Assembly: GCF_040187885.1 (NCBI RefSeq)
Contig: NZ_JBDPLH010000003.1
Location: 248,001 to 312,000 of the forward strand
Direction of reading: 5' to 3'
Origin: Roseateles_E cavernae
GTDB lineage: Bacteria > Pseudomonadota > Gammaproteobacteria > Burkholderiales > Burkholderiaceae_C
DNA length: 64,000 bases
In this document: one piece after another, positions 22,115-30,348 of the stretch
Position numbering within the stretch: position 1 is the first letter of the stretch
How the letters are laid out: each line of letters starts with the position of its first letter
Notes under the pieces: generated by a model
Seen by the model: the letters and a program-made list of their open reading frames with translations, nothing else
What the model was told of the DNA's origin: nothing
Database searches by the model: none
Translations under genes and position numbers: made by a program

Positions 22115-22765
22115 ATGAATGCAAACAAACGTGGCCTGATGCGCACCCTGCTGGCCCTGGGCCTGGCCGCCGTGAGCGCGCTGCCGCTGGCGGCGCGGGC
22201 TGCCGACGCCAGTGCCGCCGACACGCTGATCCGCCAGCTGTCGCTGGAGACCATCGAAGCCGTCAAGGCCGACAAGGCGATCCAGGCCGGCGATGTGCAG
22301 AAGATCATCGCCCTGGTCGACGCCAAGGTGATGCCGCACATCAACTTCCAGCGCATGACGGCCTCGGCCGTCGGCCGCTTCTGGCGCCAGGCCACGCCCG
22401 AGCAGCAAAAGCGCCTGCAGGACGAGTTCAAGACCCTGCTGGTGCGCACCTATGCCGGTGCGCTGACCCAGGTCAAGGACCAGACCATCGCGCTGCGCCC
22501 GCTGCGCGCCAGCCCGGACGATACCGAGGTGGTGGTGCGTACCGAGGTGCGAGGCCGCGGCGACCCGATCCAGCTGGACTACCGGCTCGAGAAGGCCGGC
22601 AATGTCTGGCGCATCTATGACGTCAATGTGCTGGGCATCTGGCTGGCTGACCAGTACCGCAACAGCTTTGCACAGGAGATCGGTGCCAACGGCATCGACG
22701 GCCTGATCAAGACCCTGGCCGAGCGCAACCAGAAGGCGGCGGCCGCTCCGGCCGCCAAGTCCTGA
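22115..22765 (+). CDS. mlaC: MlaC, periplasmic phospholipid shuttle protein
   Basis: The ATG at 22115 lies after AAGGA and gives 216 aa with a Sec signal ('LMRTLLALGLAAVSALPLAARA|AD'). The Tol-Toc Ttg2/MlaC fold is recognised by 'VMPHINFQRMTASAVGRFWR', 'RLQDEFKTLLVRTYAGAL' and 'VRGRGDPIQLDYRLEK'. It ferries lipids between MlaA and the MlaFEDB complex. The C-terminus is a short Lys/Ala-rich tail. Confidence 0.95.
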   Translation: MNANKRGLMRTLLALGLAAVSALPLAARAADASAADTLIRQLSLETIEAVKADKAIQAGDVQKIIALVDAKVMPHINFQRMTASAVGRFWRQATPEQQKRLQDEFKTLLVRTYAGALTQVKDQTIALRPLRASPDDTEVVVRTEVRGRGDPIQLDYRLEKAGNVWRIYDVNVLGIWLADQYRNSFAQEIGANGIDGLIKTLAERNQKAAAAPAAKS

Positions 22766-22769
22766 GGCG

Positions 22770-23078
22770 ATGCCGGCCTCGATGCTGAAGCTGCCCGAGT
22801 CGGTACGGCTTGATGAGGCACCCCAGCTCTGGGCGCATCTGCAGGCCGGCCTGCTGGCCGAGGCGGCCCAGGTCGGCAATGCGGCGGGCAAGGCTGTGCA
22901 GCTCAATGCCGGCGAGTTGCGCCATTTCGACTCCGCCGCGCTGACGCTGCTGCTCGGCGCGGCACGGCTCTGTACCCAGCAGGGCTTGAGCCTGCAGATC
23001 CACAACGCACCCGACAAGCTGCAGGAGCTGGCTCGGGTGTATGGCGTGACCGAGCTGCTCTGGCCCGAGGCGTCCTGA
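22770..23078 (+). CDS. mlaB: MlaB, STAS-domain regulatory subunit of the Mla transporter
   Basis: The 102-aa protein has a STAS/NTP-binding-like fold: 'LPESVRLDEAPQLWAHL', 'VQLNAGELRHFDSAALTLLL' (with the conserved D-S-A) and 'GLSLQIHNAPDKLQELARVYGV'. It starts 4 bases after mlaC. A second Met (22782) could be the true start. It ends the operon only 2 bp from the convergent hexR stop, with no terminator between. Confidence 0.9.
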   Translation: MPASMLKLPESVRLDEAPQLWAHLQAGLLAEAAQVGNAAGKAVQLNAGELRHFDSAALTLLLGAARLCTQQGLSLQIHNAPDKLQELARVYGVTELLWPEAS

Positions 23079-23080
23079 AA

Positions 23081-23947
23081 TTAGGCCGCGTAGCGCTTGC
23101 TGCGCAGATTGCGCTTGATCTCCTGCAGCATGGGCCGCAGCTTCTGCCCCAGCTGCAGCGCGACGCCGGTGGTCAGGATGTCGATCGCGATCAGGTGCAA
23201 CAGCCGCGACACCATCGGGCTGTAGCGGTCGAAGTCTTCCGGATGATCGACCGCCAGCAGGATCTGGCCCGGTGCCTGGCCCATCTGCGCCAGCGGTGAG
23301 CCGCTGGCGGTGATGATGATGGTGGTCGCGCCTTTCTTGCGCGCGATCTCGGCCGCGTCCATCAGGTCGCGGCTGCGCCCCGAGTTGCTGATGATGACGG
23401 CGCAATCACCCGCCTGCAGCATGGTCGCGCTCATCAGCTGCACATGGCCGTCGCTGCAGGCGGCGGTGTTGACCCCCAGGCGGAAGAACTTGTGCTGGGC
23501 GTCCTGGGCCACGATGCCTGAATTGCCGACGCCGTAGAACTCGATGCGCCGGCCGTTGCGGCCCGACTCGGCCAGCGCGGTGATCGCGCGCTCGAAGGCG
23601 TGGCTGGCGGCATCGTTGCGGTAGTGCAGCAGCGCGGCCACCGCGTTGTCGACCACCTTGACGATCAGATCGCCCGGCTTGTCGTCCTCGTCGACGGCGC
23701 GGTGCACAAAGGGCACGCCCTCGTTGACGCTGCCGGCCAGCTTGAGCTTGAAGTCGGCCAGCCCGTCATAGCCGACGCTGCGACAAAAGCGCACCACGGT
23801 GGGCTTGCTGACGTGGGCCCGGTCGGCCAGCTCGCTGACCGGCAGGCTGGCGAAGGCGCGGGCGTCGATCAGCAGGAGCTTGGCAACGCGCTGCTCGGCC
23901 GGTGGCAGCGCGGGCAGCGCCGCCTTGATTCTTTCGAGAATGCTCAC
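23081..23947 (-). CDS. hexR: HexR-type RpiR-family regulator of central carbon metabolism
   Basis: The 288-aa protein has an N-terminal HTH_6 domain ('ADRAHVSKPTVVRFCRSVGYDGLADFKLKL', residues ~40-70) and a C-terminal SIS sugar-phosphate-binding domain ('IEFYGVGNSGIVAQDAQHKF', 'CAVIISNSGRSRDLMDAAEIARKKGA'). HexR proteins repress or activate zwf, edd, tal and related genes and release DNA on binding KDPG. Its start overlaps the zwf stop (ATGA), so it is co-transcribed with zwf. A matching palindrome sits in the zwf-tal intergenic region, consistent with autoregulation. Confidence 0.9.
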   Translation of the reverse strand: MSILERIKAALPALPPAEQRVAKLLLIDARAFASLPVSELADRAHVSKPTVVRFCRSVGYDGLADFKLKLAGSVNEGVPFVHRAVDEDDKPGDLIVKVVDNAVAALLHYRNDAASHAFERAITALAESGRNGRRIEFYGVGNSGIVAQDAQHKFFRLGVNTAACSDGHVQLMSATMLQAGDCAVIISNSGRSRDLMDAAEIARKKGATTIIITASGSPLAQMGQAPGQILLAVDHPEDFDRYSPMVSRLLHLIAIDILTTGVALQLGQKLRPMLQEIKRNLRSKRYAA

Positions 23948-25383
23948 TGTTCCTCAGCCCAGGTGAAGCCGTCGCGCGCCACCAGCGCGCTGGCCGCCGG
24001 CGGGCCCCAGGAGCCGGCCGTGTAGGTGCGTGGGCCGGCGCTGTCGCGCTTCCAGGCGTCCAGGATGGGCTCGACCCAGCGCCAGGCCTGCTCCTGCTCG
24101 TCGCTGCGCACGAACAGGTTCAGGCGGCCGGCGATCGCGTCCAGCAGCAGGCGCTCGTAGGCACCGACGCGGTTGGCTGCGAAGGCCTTGTCGAAGTCCA
24201 GATCCAGCGACACCGGGGTCAGGGCCTCGCCGCTGCCCTTGGTGGCCAGCAGCTGCAGCTCCAGGCCGTCCTCGGGCTGCAGCTTGATGACCAGGCGATT
24301 CGGCTGGTTCGGTCCGGGGAAGATCGGGTGCGGCACCTGACGGAAATTGACGACGATTTGCGCGTCGCGCGCCGCCAGGCGCTTGCCGGTGCGCAGATAG
24401 AAGGGCACGCCGGCCCAGCGCCAGTTCTGCACCTCGGTGCGCAGCGCGACAAAGGTCTCGGTGGCACTGTCCGCCGGGATCTTGCCCTCGTCCAGATAGG
24501 ACACCACGGCCTTGCCGTCCACCGTGCCGGCGCGGTACTGGCCGCGCACCACATCGCGCGCCACGCTCTCGGCGGTGAAGGGTTTCAGCGAACGCAGCAC
24601 CTTGAGCTTCTCGTCGCGGATCGCGTCGGCATCATTGGTCGACGGCGGCTCCATCGCGATCATGGTCAGCAGCTGCAGCGCATGGTTCTGGATCATGTCG
24701 CGCAGTGCGCCGGTGCCGTCATAAAAGGGGCCGCGGGTGCCGACGCCCAGGCTTTCGGCCAGGGTGATCTGGATATTGGCAATGCTCTCCCGGCGCCACA
24801 GCGGCTCGAAGAAGGCATTGCCGAAGCGCAGCGCCATCAGGTTCTGCACCGAGGGCTTGCCGAGATAGTGATCGATGCGGAAGGCCTGCTCCTCGGCGAA
24901 CACCGAGCGCACCACCTTGTTGATCTGCTGGGCGCTGGCCAGATCGTGGCCCAGCGGCTTTTCCAGCACGACGCGCACCTTGGGCTGGTTCAGGCCGGCC
25001 ACGCCCAGCTGCTCGCAGATCTGGGTGAACAGATGCGGGCTGGTGGCCAGATAGAGCACCACGGTGTCCGCATTGCGCTCGTCCAGCCAGTCCTTGAGCT
25101 TCTGGTAATGCTCGGGCTGGGACAGGTCCATGCGTCGGTAGTGCAGCAGCGCGGCGAAGCGCTCGAACTCCTCGTCGCTGGGGCGCTTTGGTCCGTCGAC
25201 CTCTCTGAAACGTTCCTTGAGCCATTCGCGATAGCGTTCGTCGGGCATATCGTCACGGGCCACGGCCAGAATACGGCCACCCTCGGGCAGCTTGCCGTGG
25301 CGGAAGGCCTGGAACAGCGCCGGCATCAGCTTGCGCCATGTGAGATCGCCAGTACCGCCGAAAAAAACGAGATCGAATGACAT
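23944..25383 (-). CDS. zwf: Glucose-6-phosphate 1-dehydrogenase
   Basis: The 479-aa enzyme oxidises glucose-6-phosphate to 6-phosphogluconolactone with NAD(P)+, feeding the Entner-Doudoroff or pentose phosphate pathways. The nucleotide-binding turn GGTGDL is at residues 9-14 and the active-site motif 'FRIDHYLGKPSVQNLMALRF' is near residue 172. 'DEGKIPADSATETFVALRTE' and 'VPFYLRTGKRL' are further signatures. It is divergent from tal and overlaps hexR. No clear ribosome site precedes the ATG at 25383. Confidence 0.97.
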   Translation of the reverse strand: MSFDLVFFGGTGDLTWRKLMPALFQAFRHGKLPEGGRILAVARDDMPDERYREWLKERFREVDGPKRPSDEEFERFAALLHYRRMDLSQPEHYQKLKDWLDERNADTVVLYLATSPHLFTQICEQLGVAGLNQPKVRVVLEKPLGHDLASAQQINKVVRSVFAEEQAFRIDHYLGKPSVQNLMALRFGNAFFEPLWRRESIANIQITLAESLGVGTRGPFYDGTGALRDMIQNHALQLLTMIAMEPPSTNDADAIRDEKLKVLRSLKPFTAESVARDVVRGQYRAGTVDGKAVVSYLDEGKIPADSATETFVALRTEVQNWRWAGVPFYLRTGKRLAARDAQIVVNFRQVPHPIFPGPNQPNRLVIKLQPEDGLELQLLATKGSGEALTPVSLDLDFDKAFAANRVGAYERLLLDAIAGRLNLFVRSDEQEQAWRWVEPILDAWKRDSAGPRTYTAGSWGPPAASALVARDGFTWAEEQ

Positions 25384-25408
25384 GCGCGCTTGCTGTTGGA
25401 ATGTTTTG

Positions 25409-25438
25409 TTGATGTAACGAAGTTACCGGATTTATGAT
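25409..25438 (+). promoter_or_regulatory. Putative sigma-70 promoter of tal-pgi
   Basis: TTGATG (25409-25414), an 18-base spacer and TATGAT (25433-25438) face tal. The HexR-type palindrome lies inside the spacer, so bound HexR would occlude polymerase. Confidence 0.55.
25413..25427. promoter_or_regulatory. Putative HexR operator
   Basis: TGTAACGAAGTTACC contains the perfect inverted repeat GTAAC-GAA-GTTAC (25414-25426) and resembles the TGTAAT-N3-ATTACA type site described for HexR in Proteobacteria. It sits in the 135-bp zwf-tal intergenic region, overlapping the tal promoter spacer and 30 bases from the zwf start. HexR itself is encoded in the zwf transcript. Confidence 0.7.
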
Positions 25439-25518
25439 GCACGAGTTTCTTCCGGGGGTCAATCCGTGTCGCCCTGGCGGTTCTAATAAGGGATCTGCAT
25501 CACCAACGGACCTTGCTC

Positions 25519-26469
25519 ATGAATCAGCTCGAACAACTGAAGACCTGCACCACCGTCGTCGCCGACACCGGCAACTTTCTGCAGCTGGCGCAGTTCGCGC
25601 CGCGCGATGCCACGACCAATCCCTCGCTGATCCTGAAGGCCGTGCAGTCGGCCGACTATGCCCCGCTGCTGAAGGACACGGTGGCTGCGCATCGCGGCAA
25701 GCCGCTGGACGAGATCGTCGACCAGGTGCTGGTGCGTTTCGGCCTCGAAATCCTGAAGGTGGTGCCGGGCCGGGTGTCGACCGAGGTTGATGCCCGCCTG
25801 AGCTTCGACAAGGCGGGCACCCTGGCGCGAGCCCGCCGCATCATGGCCTTGTACGAGGCTGCGGGCATTGGCCGTGAACGGGTGCTGATCAAGATCGCCT
25901 CGACCTGGGAGGGCATTCAGGCCGCCGCCGAGCTGGAGCGCGAAGGCATCCACTGCAATCTGACCCTGCTGTTCTCGTTCGGCCAGGCGGTGGCCTGCGG
26001 CGCGGCCGGCATCCAGCTGATCTCGCCCTTTGTCGGCCGCATCTACGACTGGTACAAGAAGAGTGCCGGCGCCGCCTGGGACGAGGCCGCCCAGGCCGGT
26101 GCCAACGATCCCGGCGTCAAGTCGGTGACGCAGATCTTCAACTACTACAAGAAGCACGGCATCGCCACCGAGGTGATGGGTGCGAGCTTCCGCAATATCG
26201 GCCAGATCCGTGCGCTGGCCGGCTGCGATCTGCTGACCATCAGCCCCGATCTGCTGGCCCAGTTGCAGGCCTCGGAAGAGCCGCTGGCCCGCGCGCTGGA
26301 TGCCGAGGCGGCGCGTGCCGCCGACATCCCCGCCGTTTCCTTCGACGAAGCGGGCTTCCGCTTTGCCCTCAACCAGGACGCCATGGCCACCGAGAAGCTG
26401 GCCGAAGGCATCCGCCTGTTTGCCGTCGACTCGGCCAAACTGGACCAGATGATTGAAGAGAGCCGCTGA
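25519..26469 (+). CDS. tal: Transaldolase
   Basis: Non-oxidative pentose phosphate pathway enzyme transferring dihydroxyacetone between sugar phosphates. The 316-aa protein is of the E. coli TalB type: 'LKTCTTVVADTGNF', 'RDATTNPSLILKA' (catalytic Asp), 'RVLIKIASTWEGIQAA' with the Schiff-base Lys near 132, and 'CNLTLLFSFGQAVACGAAG'. The ATG at 25519 is preferred over a TTG two codons earlier; it has a GGA 9 bases upstream. The stop TGA overlaps the pgi ATG by one base. Confidence 0.96.
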   Translation: MNQLEQLKTCTTVVADTGNFLQLAQFAPRDATTNPSLILKAVQSADYAPLLKDTVAAHRGKPLDEIVDQVLVRFGLEILKVVPGRVSTEVDARLSFDKAGTLARARRIMALYEAAGIGRERVLIKIASTWEGIQAAAELEREGIHCNLTLLFSFGQAVACGAAGIQLISPFVGRIYDWYKKSAGAAWDEAAQAGANDPGVKSVTQIFNYYKKHGIATEVMGASFRNIGQIRALAGCDLLTISPDLLAQLQASEEPLARALDAEAARAADIPAVSFDEAGFRFALNQDAMATEKLAEGIRLFAVDSAKLDQMIEESR

Positions 26470-28094
26470 TGACTTTCTCGCGTTGTGATCAAAGCCCGGC
26501 CTGGGCCGCCTTGCGCAGCCACTATGAAAAGGCCGGCCAGGCCTTTGATCTGCGCAGTGCCTTTGCCGCCGATGCCGGCCGCTTTGCGGCCTGGTCCTTC
26601 GAAGCGCCGGAGGTCTTCGCCGACCTGTCGAAGAACCGCGTCGATGCGGCCACGCTGGACCTGCTCCTGCAGCTGGCGCGCGATTGCGGGCTCGAATCAC
26701 AACGCGAGGCCTTGTTCAAGGGCGAACCGATCAACCATACCGAAGGCCGCGCCGTGCTGCACACGGCCCTGCGCGCGCCGGCCGGCGAGGGCTTGTTCAG
26801 CGACGAGGTGCAGGCCTCGCTGGCGCGCATGCTGGCCTTTGCCGAGAGCGTGCGCGATGTGGCCAGCAGCGGCTTTCGCGACATTGTCCATATCGGCATC
26901 GGCGGCAGCGACCTCGGTCCGGCCATGGTGGTCGGCGCGCTGAATGCCTACACCCAGGCCGGGCAGCGCCTGCATTTTGTCTCCAATGTCGACGGGCATG
27001 ACCTGGCCCCGGTGCTGCGCGATCTGGATCCGGCCAAGACCCTGTTCGTGATCGCATCCAAGACCTTCACGACCCAGGAGACCCTGGCCAATGCGCTGGC
27101 CGCCAAGGCCTGGTTTCTGAAGAATGGCGGCAGTGATGTGGCGCGCCACTTCGTCGCCACCAGCAGCAATACCGAGGCGGCGGCGGCTTTCGGCATCCAC
27201 ACCAGCTTCGGCTTCTGGGACTGGGTCGGCGGCCGCTACTCGCTCTGGTCTGTGATCGGCCTGCCGATCGCGATCGCGATCGGCGCCGACCACTTCCGCG
27301 CCTTGCTGGCCGGCGCCCATGCAATGGACCAGCATTTCCGGCAAGCGCCACTGGCGCACAACCTGCCGGTGCTGCTGGGTCTGATCGACATCTGGTACCG
27401 CAATTTCCATGGCTTCAGCAGCCGCAGCGTCGCGCCCTACCACCAGGGCTTGAAGCGCCTGCCGGCCTATCTGCAGCAGCTGGAGATGGAGAGCAATGGC
27501 AAGGGCGTGGACCGCGAGGGTCAGGCCTTGCCCTATGGCACCAGCCCGGTGGTCTGGGGCGAGGCCGGCACCAATGGCCAGCATGCCTACTTCCAGATGT
27601 TGCACCAGGGCACGGACGTGATTCCGGTCGAGTTCATCGCGGTCAAGCACACCCATCATGGCCCGCATATCGGCGGCGAGCTGGCCGGCTTGCTGCAGGA
27701 CCAGCACAGCAAGCTGCTGGCCAACTGCCTGGCCCAGTCGCAGGCGCTGATGCAGGGCAAGACGGTGGAGGAGGCGCTGCACGAGAAAGCGCCGACGGCG
27801 TCGAAATCGCTGGGCGCGCTGACCGTGGCCCGGCACCGCAGCTTTCCCGGCAACCGGCCCAGCACGACCCTGGTGCTGGACGAGTTGAGCCCGCGCTCGC
27901 TGGGCGCGCTGATCGCGCTCTACGAGCACCGTGTCTTCGTGAGCGGTGCGCTGTGGGGCATCAACAGCTTCGATCAATGGGGCGTCGAGCTGGGCAAGGC
28001 CCTGTGCAACAGTCTGCTGCCGCGCTTGAGCAGCGGCGACACCGCCGGCCTGGATGCCTCCACCGCCGGCCTGCTGCAGAGGCTGCGCGCATGA
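26469..28094 (+). CDS. pgi: Glucose-6-phosphate isomerase
   Basis: The 541-aa enzyme interconverts glucose-6-phosphate and fructose-6-phosphate. Family signatures are 'IGIGGSDLGPAMV', 'VIASKTFTTQETLANA', 'VGGRYSLWSVIGLPIAIAIG' and 'VVWGEAGTNGQHAYFQMLHQ' with the catalytic Glu/His region; the C-terminal Lys lies in 'QWGVELGKALCNSL'. Coupled start with tal (TGATG) and an ATGA overlap with the phosphatase gene downstream indicate a three-gene transcript. Confidence 0.97.
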   Translation: MTFSRCDQSPAWAALRSHYEKAGQAFDLRSAFAADAGRFAAWSFEAPEVFADLSKNRVDAATLDLLLQLARDCGLESQREALFKGEPINHTEGRAVLHTALRAPAGEGLFSDEVQASLARMLAFAESVRDVASSGFRDIVHIGIGGSDLGPAMVVGALNAYTQAGQRLHFVSNVDGHDLAPVLRDLDPAKTLFVIASKTFTTQETLANALAAKAWFLKNGGSDVARHFVATSSNTEAAAAFGIHTSFGFWDWVGGRYSLWSVIGLPIAIAIGADHFRALLAGAHAMDQHFRQAPLAHNLPVLLGLIDIWYRNFHGFSSRSVAPYHQGLKRLPAYLQQLEMESNGKGVDREGQALPYGTSPVVWGEAGTNGQHAYFQMLHQGTDVIPVEFIAVKHTHHGPHIGGELAGLLQDQHSKLLANCLAQSQALMQGKTVEEALHEKAPTASKSLGALTVARHRSFPGNRPSTTLVLDELSPRSLGALIALYEHRVFVSGALWGINSFDQWGVELGKALCNSLLPRLSSGDTAGLDASTAGLLQRLRA

Positions 28095-28708
28095 ATGTGG
28101 TGCTCGATTTCGGTGCTGTGCTGTTTCGCTGGCATCCAGCGAGTTTTCTGGCGCGGGTCTGGCCGCACCGCGTGGCCGATGCCGAGTCAGGCATGATCGT
28201 GGCCGCCGAGTTCTTCCAGAACTACAGCGGCGACTGGGGCGCCTTCGACCAGGGTCTGATCGACGCAGTGACAGTCACCGAGCGCGTTGCCACCCGCACC
28301 GGCTGGCCTCATGCCGAGGTCGGGCAGGTGGTGCGCGCGGTACCGGACGAGTTGCAGCTCTTGCCCGGCACGGTTGAGCTGATCAAGGATTTGAAGCAGG
28401 CCGGCCATCGGCTCTTCTATCTGTCCAATATGCCCGAGCCCTATGCCGACCATCTGGAGCGGCACTACCCGCTGCATGAATGGTTCGAGTCGGGCCTGTT
28501 CTCGGGCCGGGTCAAGCAATCGAAGCCGGGCGCCGAGATCTATCGCCTTGCGACCGAGCGGTTCGGCGTGGCGCCGGCGAGCTGCCTGTTCCTCGATGAT
28601 CATCCGGCCAATATCGAGGCGGCCCGGGCGGCCGGCTGGCAGGCCTTGCTGTTCAGCGACGCGGCCGCGATGCGGCCGCAGCTGCAGGCCCTGGGCTTAC
28701 TGCTCTAG
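28091..28708 (+). CDS. HAD-superfamily phosphatase, YihX-like
   Basis: The 205-aa protein starts at the ATG overlapping the pgi stop. Motif I is D6-F-G-A-V-L-F, with Gly at the second position as in E. coli YihX (an alpha-D-glucose-1-phosphate phosphatase), not DxD. Motif II is 'FYLSNMPEPYADHL', the motif III Lys is in 'GRVKQSKPGAEIYRLA', and motif IV is 'CLFLDDHPANIEAARAAGW'. Tight coupling to pgi suggests a hexose-phosphate substrate; this is inference. It converges on yacG, with 12 bases of overlap. Confidence 0.85.
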   Translation: MNVVLDFGAVLFRWHPASFLARVWPHRVADAESGMIVAAEFFQNYSGDWGAFDQGLIDAVTVTERVATRTGWPHAEVGQVVRAVPDELQLLPGTVELIKDLKQAGHRLFYLSNMPEPYADHLERHYPLHEWFESGLFSGRVKQSKPGAEIYRLATERFGVAPASCLFLDDHPANIEAARAAGWQALLFSDAAAMRPQLQALGLLL

Positions 28709-28900
28709 GTCGCGGTCTTCCGGCGGCGGCGGCGCCTCGACGCGGAAGCTCTCGCTGGCCCAGGCGCCCAGATCGATCTGGCGGCAGCGCTGGCTGCAGA
28801 AGGGGCGCCAGCTGTTGCTGGGCGCGAACACGCTGTCACCGCCGCAGGTGGGGCAGCGCACGATGCGCGGCGGCTTTTTGCTCTCGTCGGTCGTCATCAC
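28697..28900 (-). CDS. yacG: YacG, DNA gyrase-inhibiting zinc finger protein
   Basis: The 67-aa protein has the CPTCGG...FCSQRC pattern (C-x2-C-x15-C-x3-C) that binds one Zn2+, followed by 'RQIDLGAWASESFRV', the family hallmark. YacG binds the GyrB C-terminal region and inhibits gyrase in E. coli. The start is one of two adjacent ATGs (28900 or 28897). It is the last gene of the pilB-C-D-coaE-zapD-yacG series. Confidence 0.92.
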   Translation of the reverse strand: MMTTDESKKPPRIVRCPTCGGDSVFAPSNSWRPFCSQRCRQIDLGAWASESFRVEAPPPPEDRDLEQ

Positions 28901-28914
28901 AAGTCATCACAAAT

Positions 28915-29679
28915 TCAGGCACACAGCGTCAGCTCGAAGCTGGCGTCTTGCGGGGCCAGCTTGAGCCGGCCTTCCTCGTCCTGCCGCATCAGGCGGATAT
29001 TGATCATCAGGCGGTGGCCGCTGATCTCGGGGATCAGCCCCAGGCTGGGGTCCAGCTTCATGCGCAGCAACTGGTAGACCCGGCCGGCGGCCAGGCTTTG
29101 CTGGAACTGGCCGGCCTGGGCCGCGACCTTGTGCGGCGCGCCCGAGTCGCGCAGCAGGCCAAGCAGCACCTGCAGGCCCTCAGCCAGCGGCATCAGCGAC
29201 TGGGTCCACTGCATCAGGTCGTTGCGGCGGCGCGCCGGCAGGAATTGCTGCCAGGTGTAGTAGGCCGGCAGATCGAATTCGCAGGTGCCACCGGGGATGC
29301 TGATGCGGCTGCGTATGCTCATCAGCCAGTCATTGGTCGTCAGCACATGGCCCGCCTTGCCGACCAGCTGGTTCAGGCCGCTGTAGGCATGGTCGATGCG
29401 TGCAACCACCTCGTTGAGCGCGTCCTCGGCGATGGCCGGATTGCCGCGGTAGCTGTTGAGCTGGGCCTTGTGGCGCTCGAGCTCCTTCAGCAGGTCGGAT
29501 TTCAGATCGGCGCGCGAGGCGACATCCATGATCTCGAAAATCGTCACCAGGGCGAAATGATGGTCCAGCGGCGTCTCGCGCGGGATCAGCTGTCCCAGGC
29601 GGTCGAACAGGTGTTCGAGACGCAGCATCGTGCGGATGCTTTCGTTGAACGGGTATTCGTAGAGAACCAAGGGGGCCAT
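28915..29679 (-). CDS. zapD: ZapD (YacF), FtsZ-associated cell division protein
   Basis: The 254-aa protein matches ZapD: 'VLYEYPFNESIRTMLRLEHL', 'FDRLGQL' and 'DHHFALVTIFEIMDVASRADLK' form an N-terminal helical domain, followed by the beta-domain with 'YYTWQQFLPARRRNDLMQW' and 'ISGHRLMINIRLMRQ'. ZapD cross-links FtsZ protofilaments at the division ring. It lies between coaE and yacG as in many proteobacteria. Confidence 0.94.
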   Translation of the reverse strand: MAPLVLYEYPFNESIRTMLRLEHLFDRLGQLIPRETPLDHHFALVTIFEIMDVASRADLKSDLLKELERHKAQLNSYRGNPAIAEDALNEVVARIDHAYSGLNQLVGKAGHVLTTNDWLMSIRSRISIPGGTCEFDLPAYYTWQQFLPARRRNDLMQWTQSLMPLAEGLQVLLGLLRDSGAPHKVAAQAGQFQQSLAAGRVYQLLRMKLDPSLGLIPEISGHRLMINIRLMRQDEEGRLKLAPQDASFELTLCA

Positions 29680-29742
29680 TCCTCGTCTGTCAGCGTGGGA
29701 GGCAAGCCGGGCGCCGATTGCGCGCCGGTGGACGCTATTGTT

Positions 29743-30348
29743 TCATACGCTGGCGACGCTGCGCCAATGAGCCGCAAGGGTCAGGACTTGCTCGCGCAAG
29801 CCGGCCAGATCCAGCCCTTCGTTGTGGATCACCGCATCGGCCGCTGCACGCCGCTGCGCACGGCTGGCTTGCTGCCTAAGCACCGCTTCCACCGCAGCCA
29901 CGGTCCACCCCGAGCGCTGTGTGACCCGCGCGATCTGACTGGCCTCGTCACAGTCGACCAGCAGCACACGCAGCACCTGCGAGCGCCAGCGCCCCGACTC
30001 GACCAGCAGCGGCACATCGAATACCAGCAGGTCGCTGCTCGCCGCCTCCGCCTGGGTCCGGGTCTCGGCGCCTATCATCGGGTGCATGATGGCCTCGAGG
30101 CGGCGCAGCGCCTCAGGGTCGGCAAAGGCCAGCTCGCGCATATGGGCCCGGTTCAGCGCGCCCTCCGCCGTCAAGGCCTGGACGCCGAAGGCGGCGGTGA
30201 TCGCCGGCATCGCGGCCCCGCCGGCGGCCGTCAGCTGTCGTGAGATTGCATCGGTGTCGATCAAGGCCGCGCCGGCCTCGCGCAAAAAGCCTGCGACCGT
30301 GCTCTTGCCGCTGCCGATGCCGCCGGTCAGGCCGACCCGCAAGGCCAT
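29743..30348 (-). CDS. coaE: Dephospho-CoA kinase
   Basis: Final step of CoA synthesis, phosphorylating dephospho-CoA at the 3' hydroxyl. The ATG at 30348 gives 201 aa. The P-loop is 'GLTGGIGSGKST' (residues 6-17), followed by 'LIDTDAISRQLTA' and 'HPMIGAE', with 'VFDVPLLVESGRW' as the CoA-site motif. The start overlaps the pilD stop by one base (TGATG). The frame stays open well upstream, but that is antisense-free overlap within pilD and not coding. Confidence 0.96.
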   Translation of the reverse strand: MALRVGLTGGIGSGKSTVAGFLREAGAALIDTDAISRQLTAAGGAAMPAITAAFGVQALTAEGALNRAHMRELAFADPEALRRLEAIMHPMIGAETRTQAEAASSDLLVFDVPLLVESGRWRSQVLRVLLVDCDEASQIARVTQRSGWTVAAVEAVLRQQASRAQRRAAADAVIHNEGLDLAGLREQVLTLAAHWRSVASV

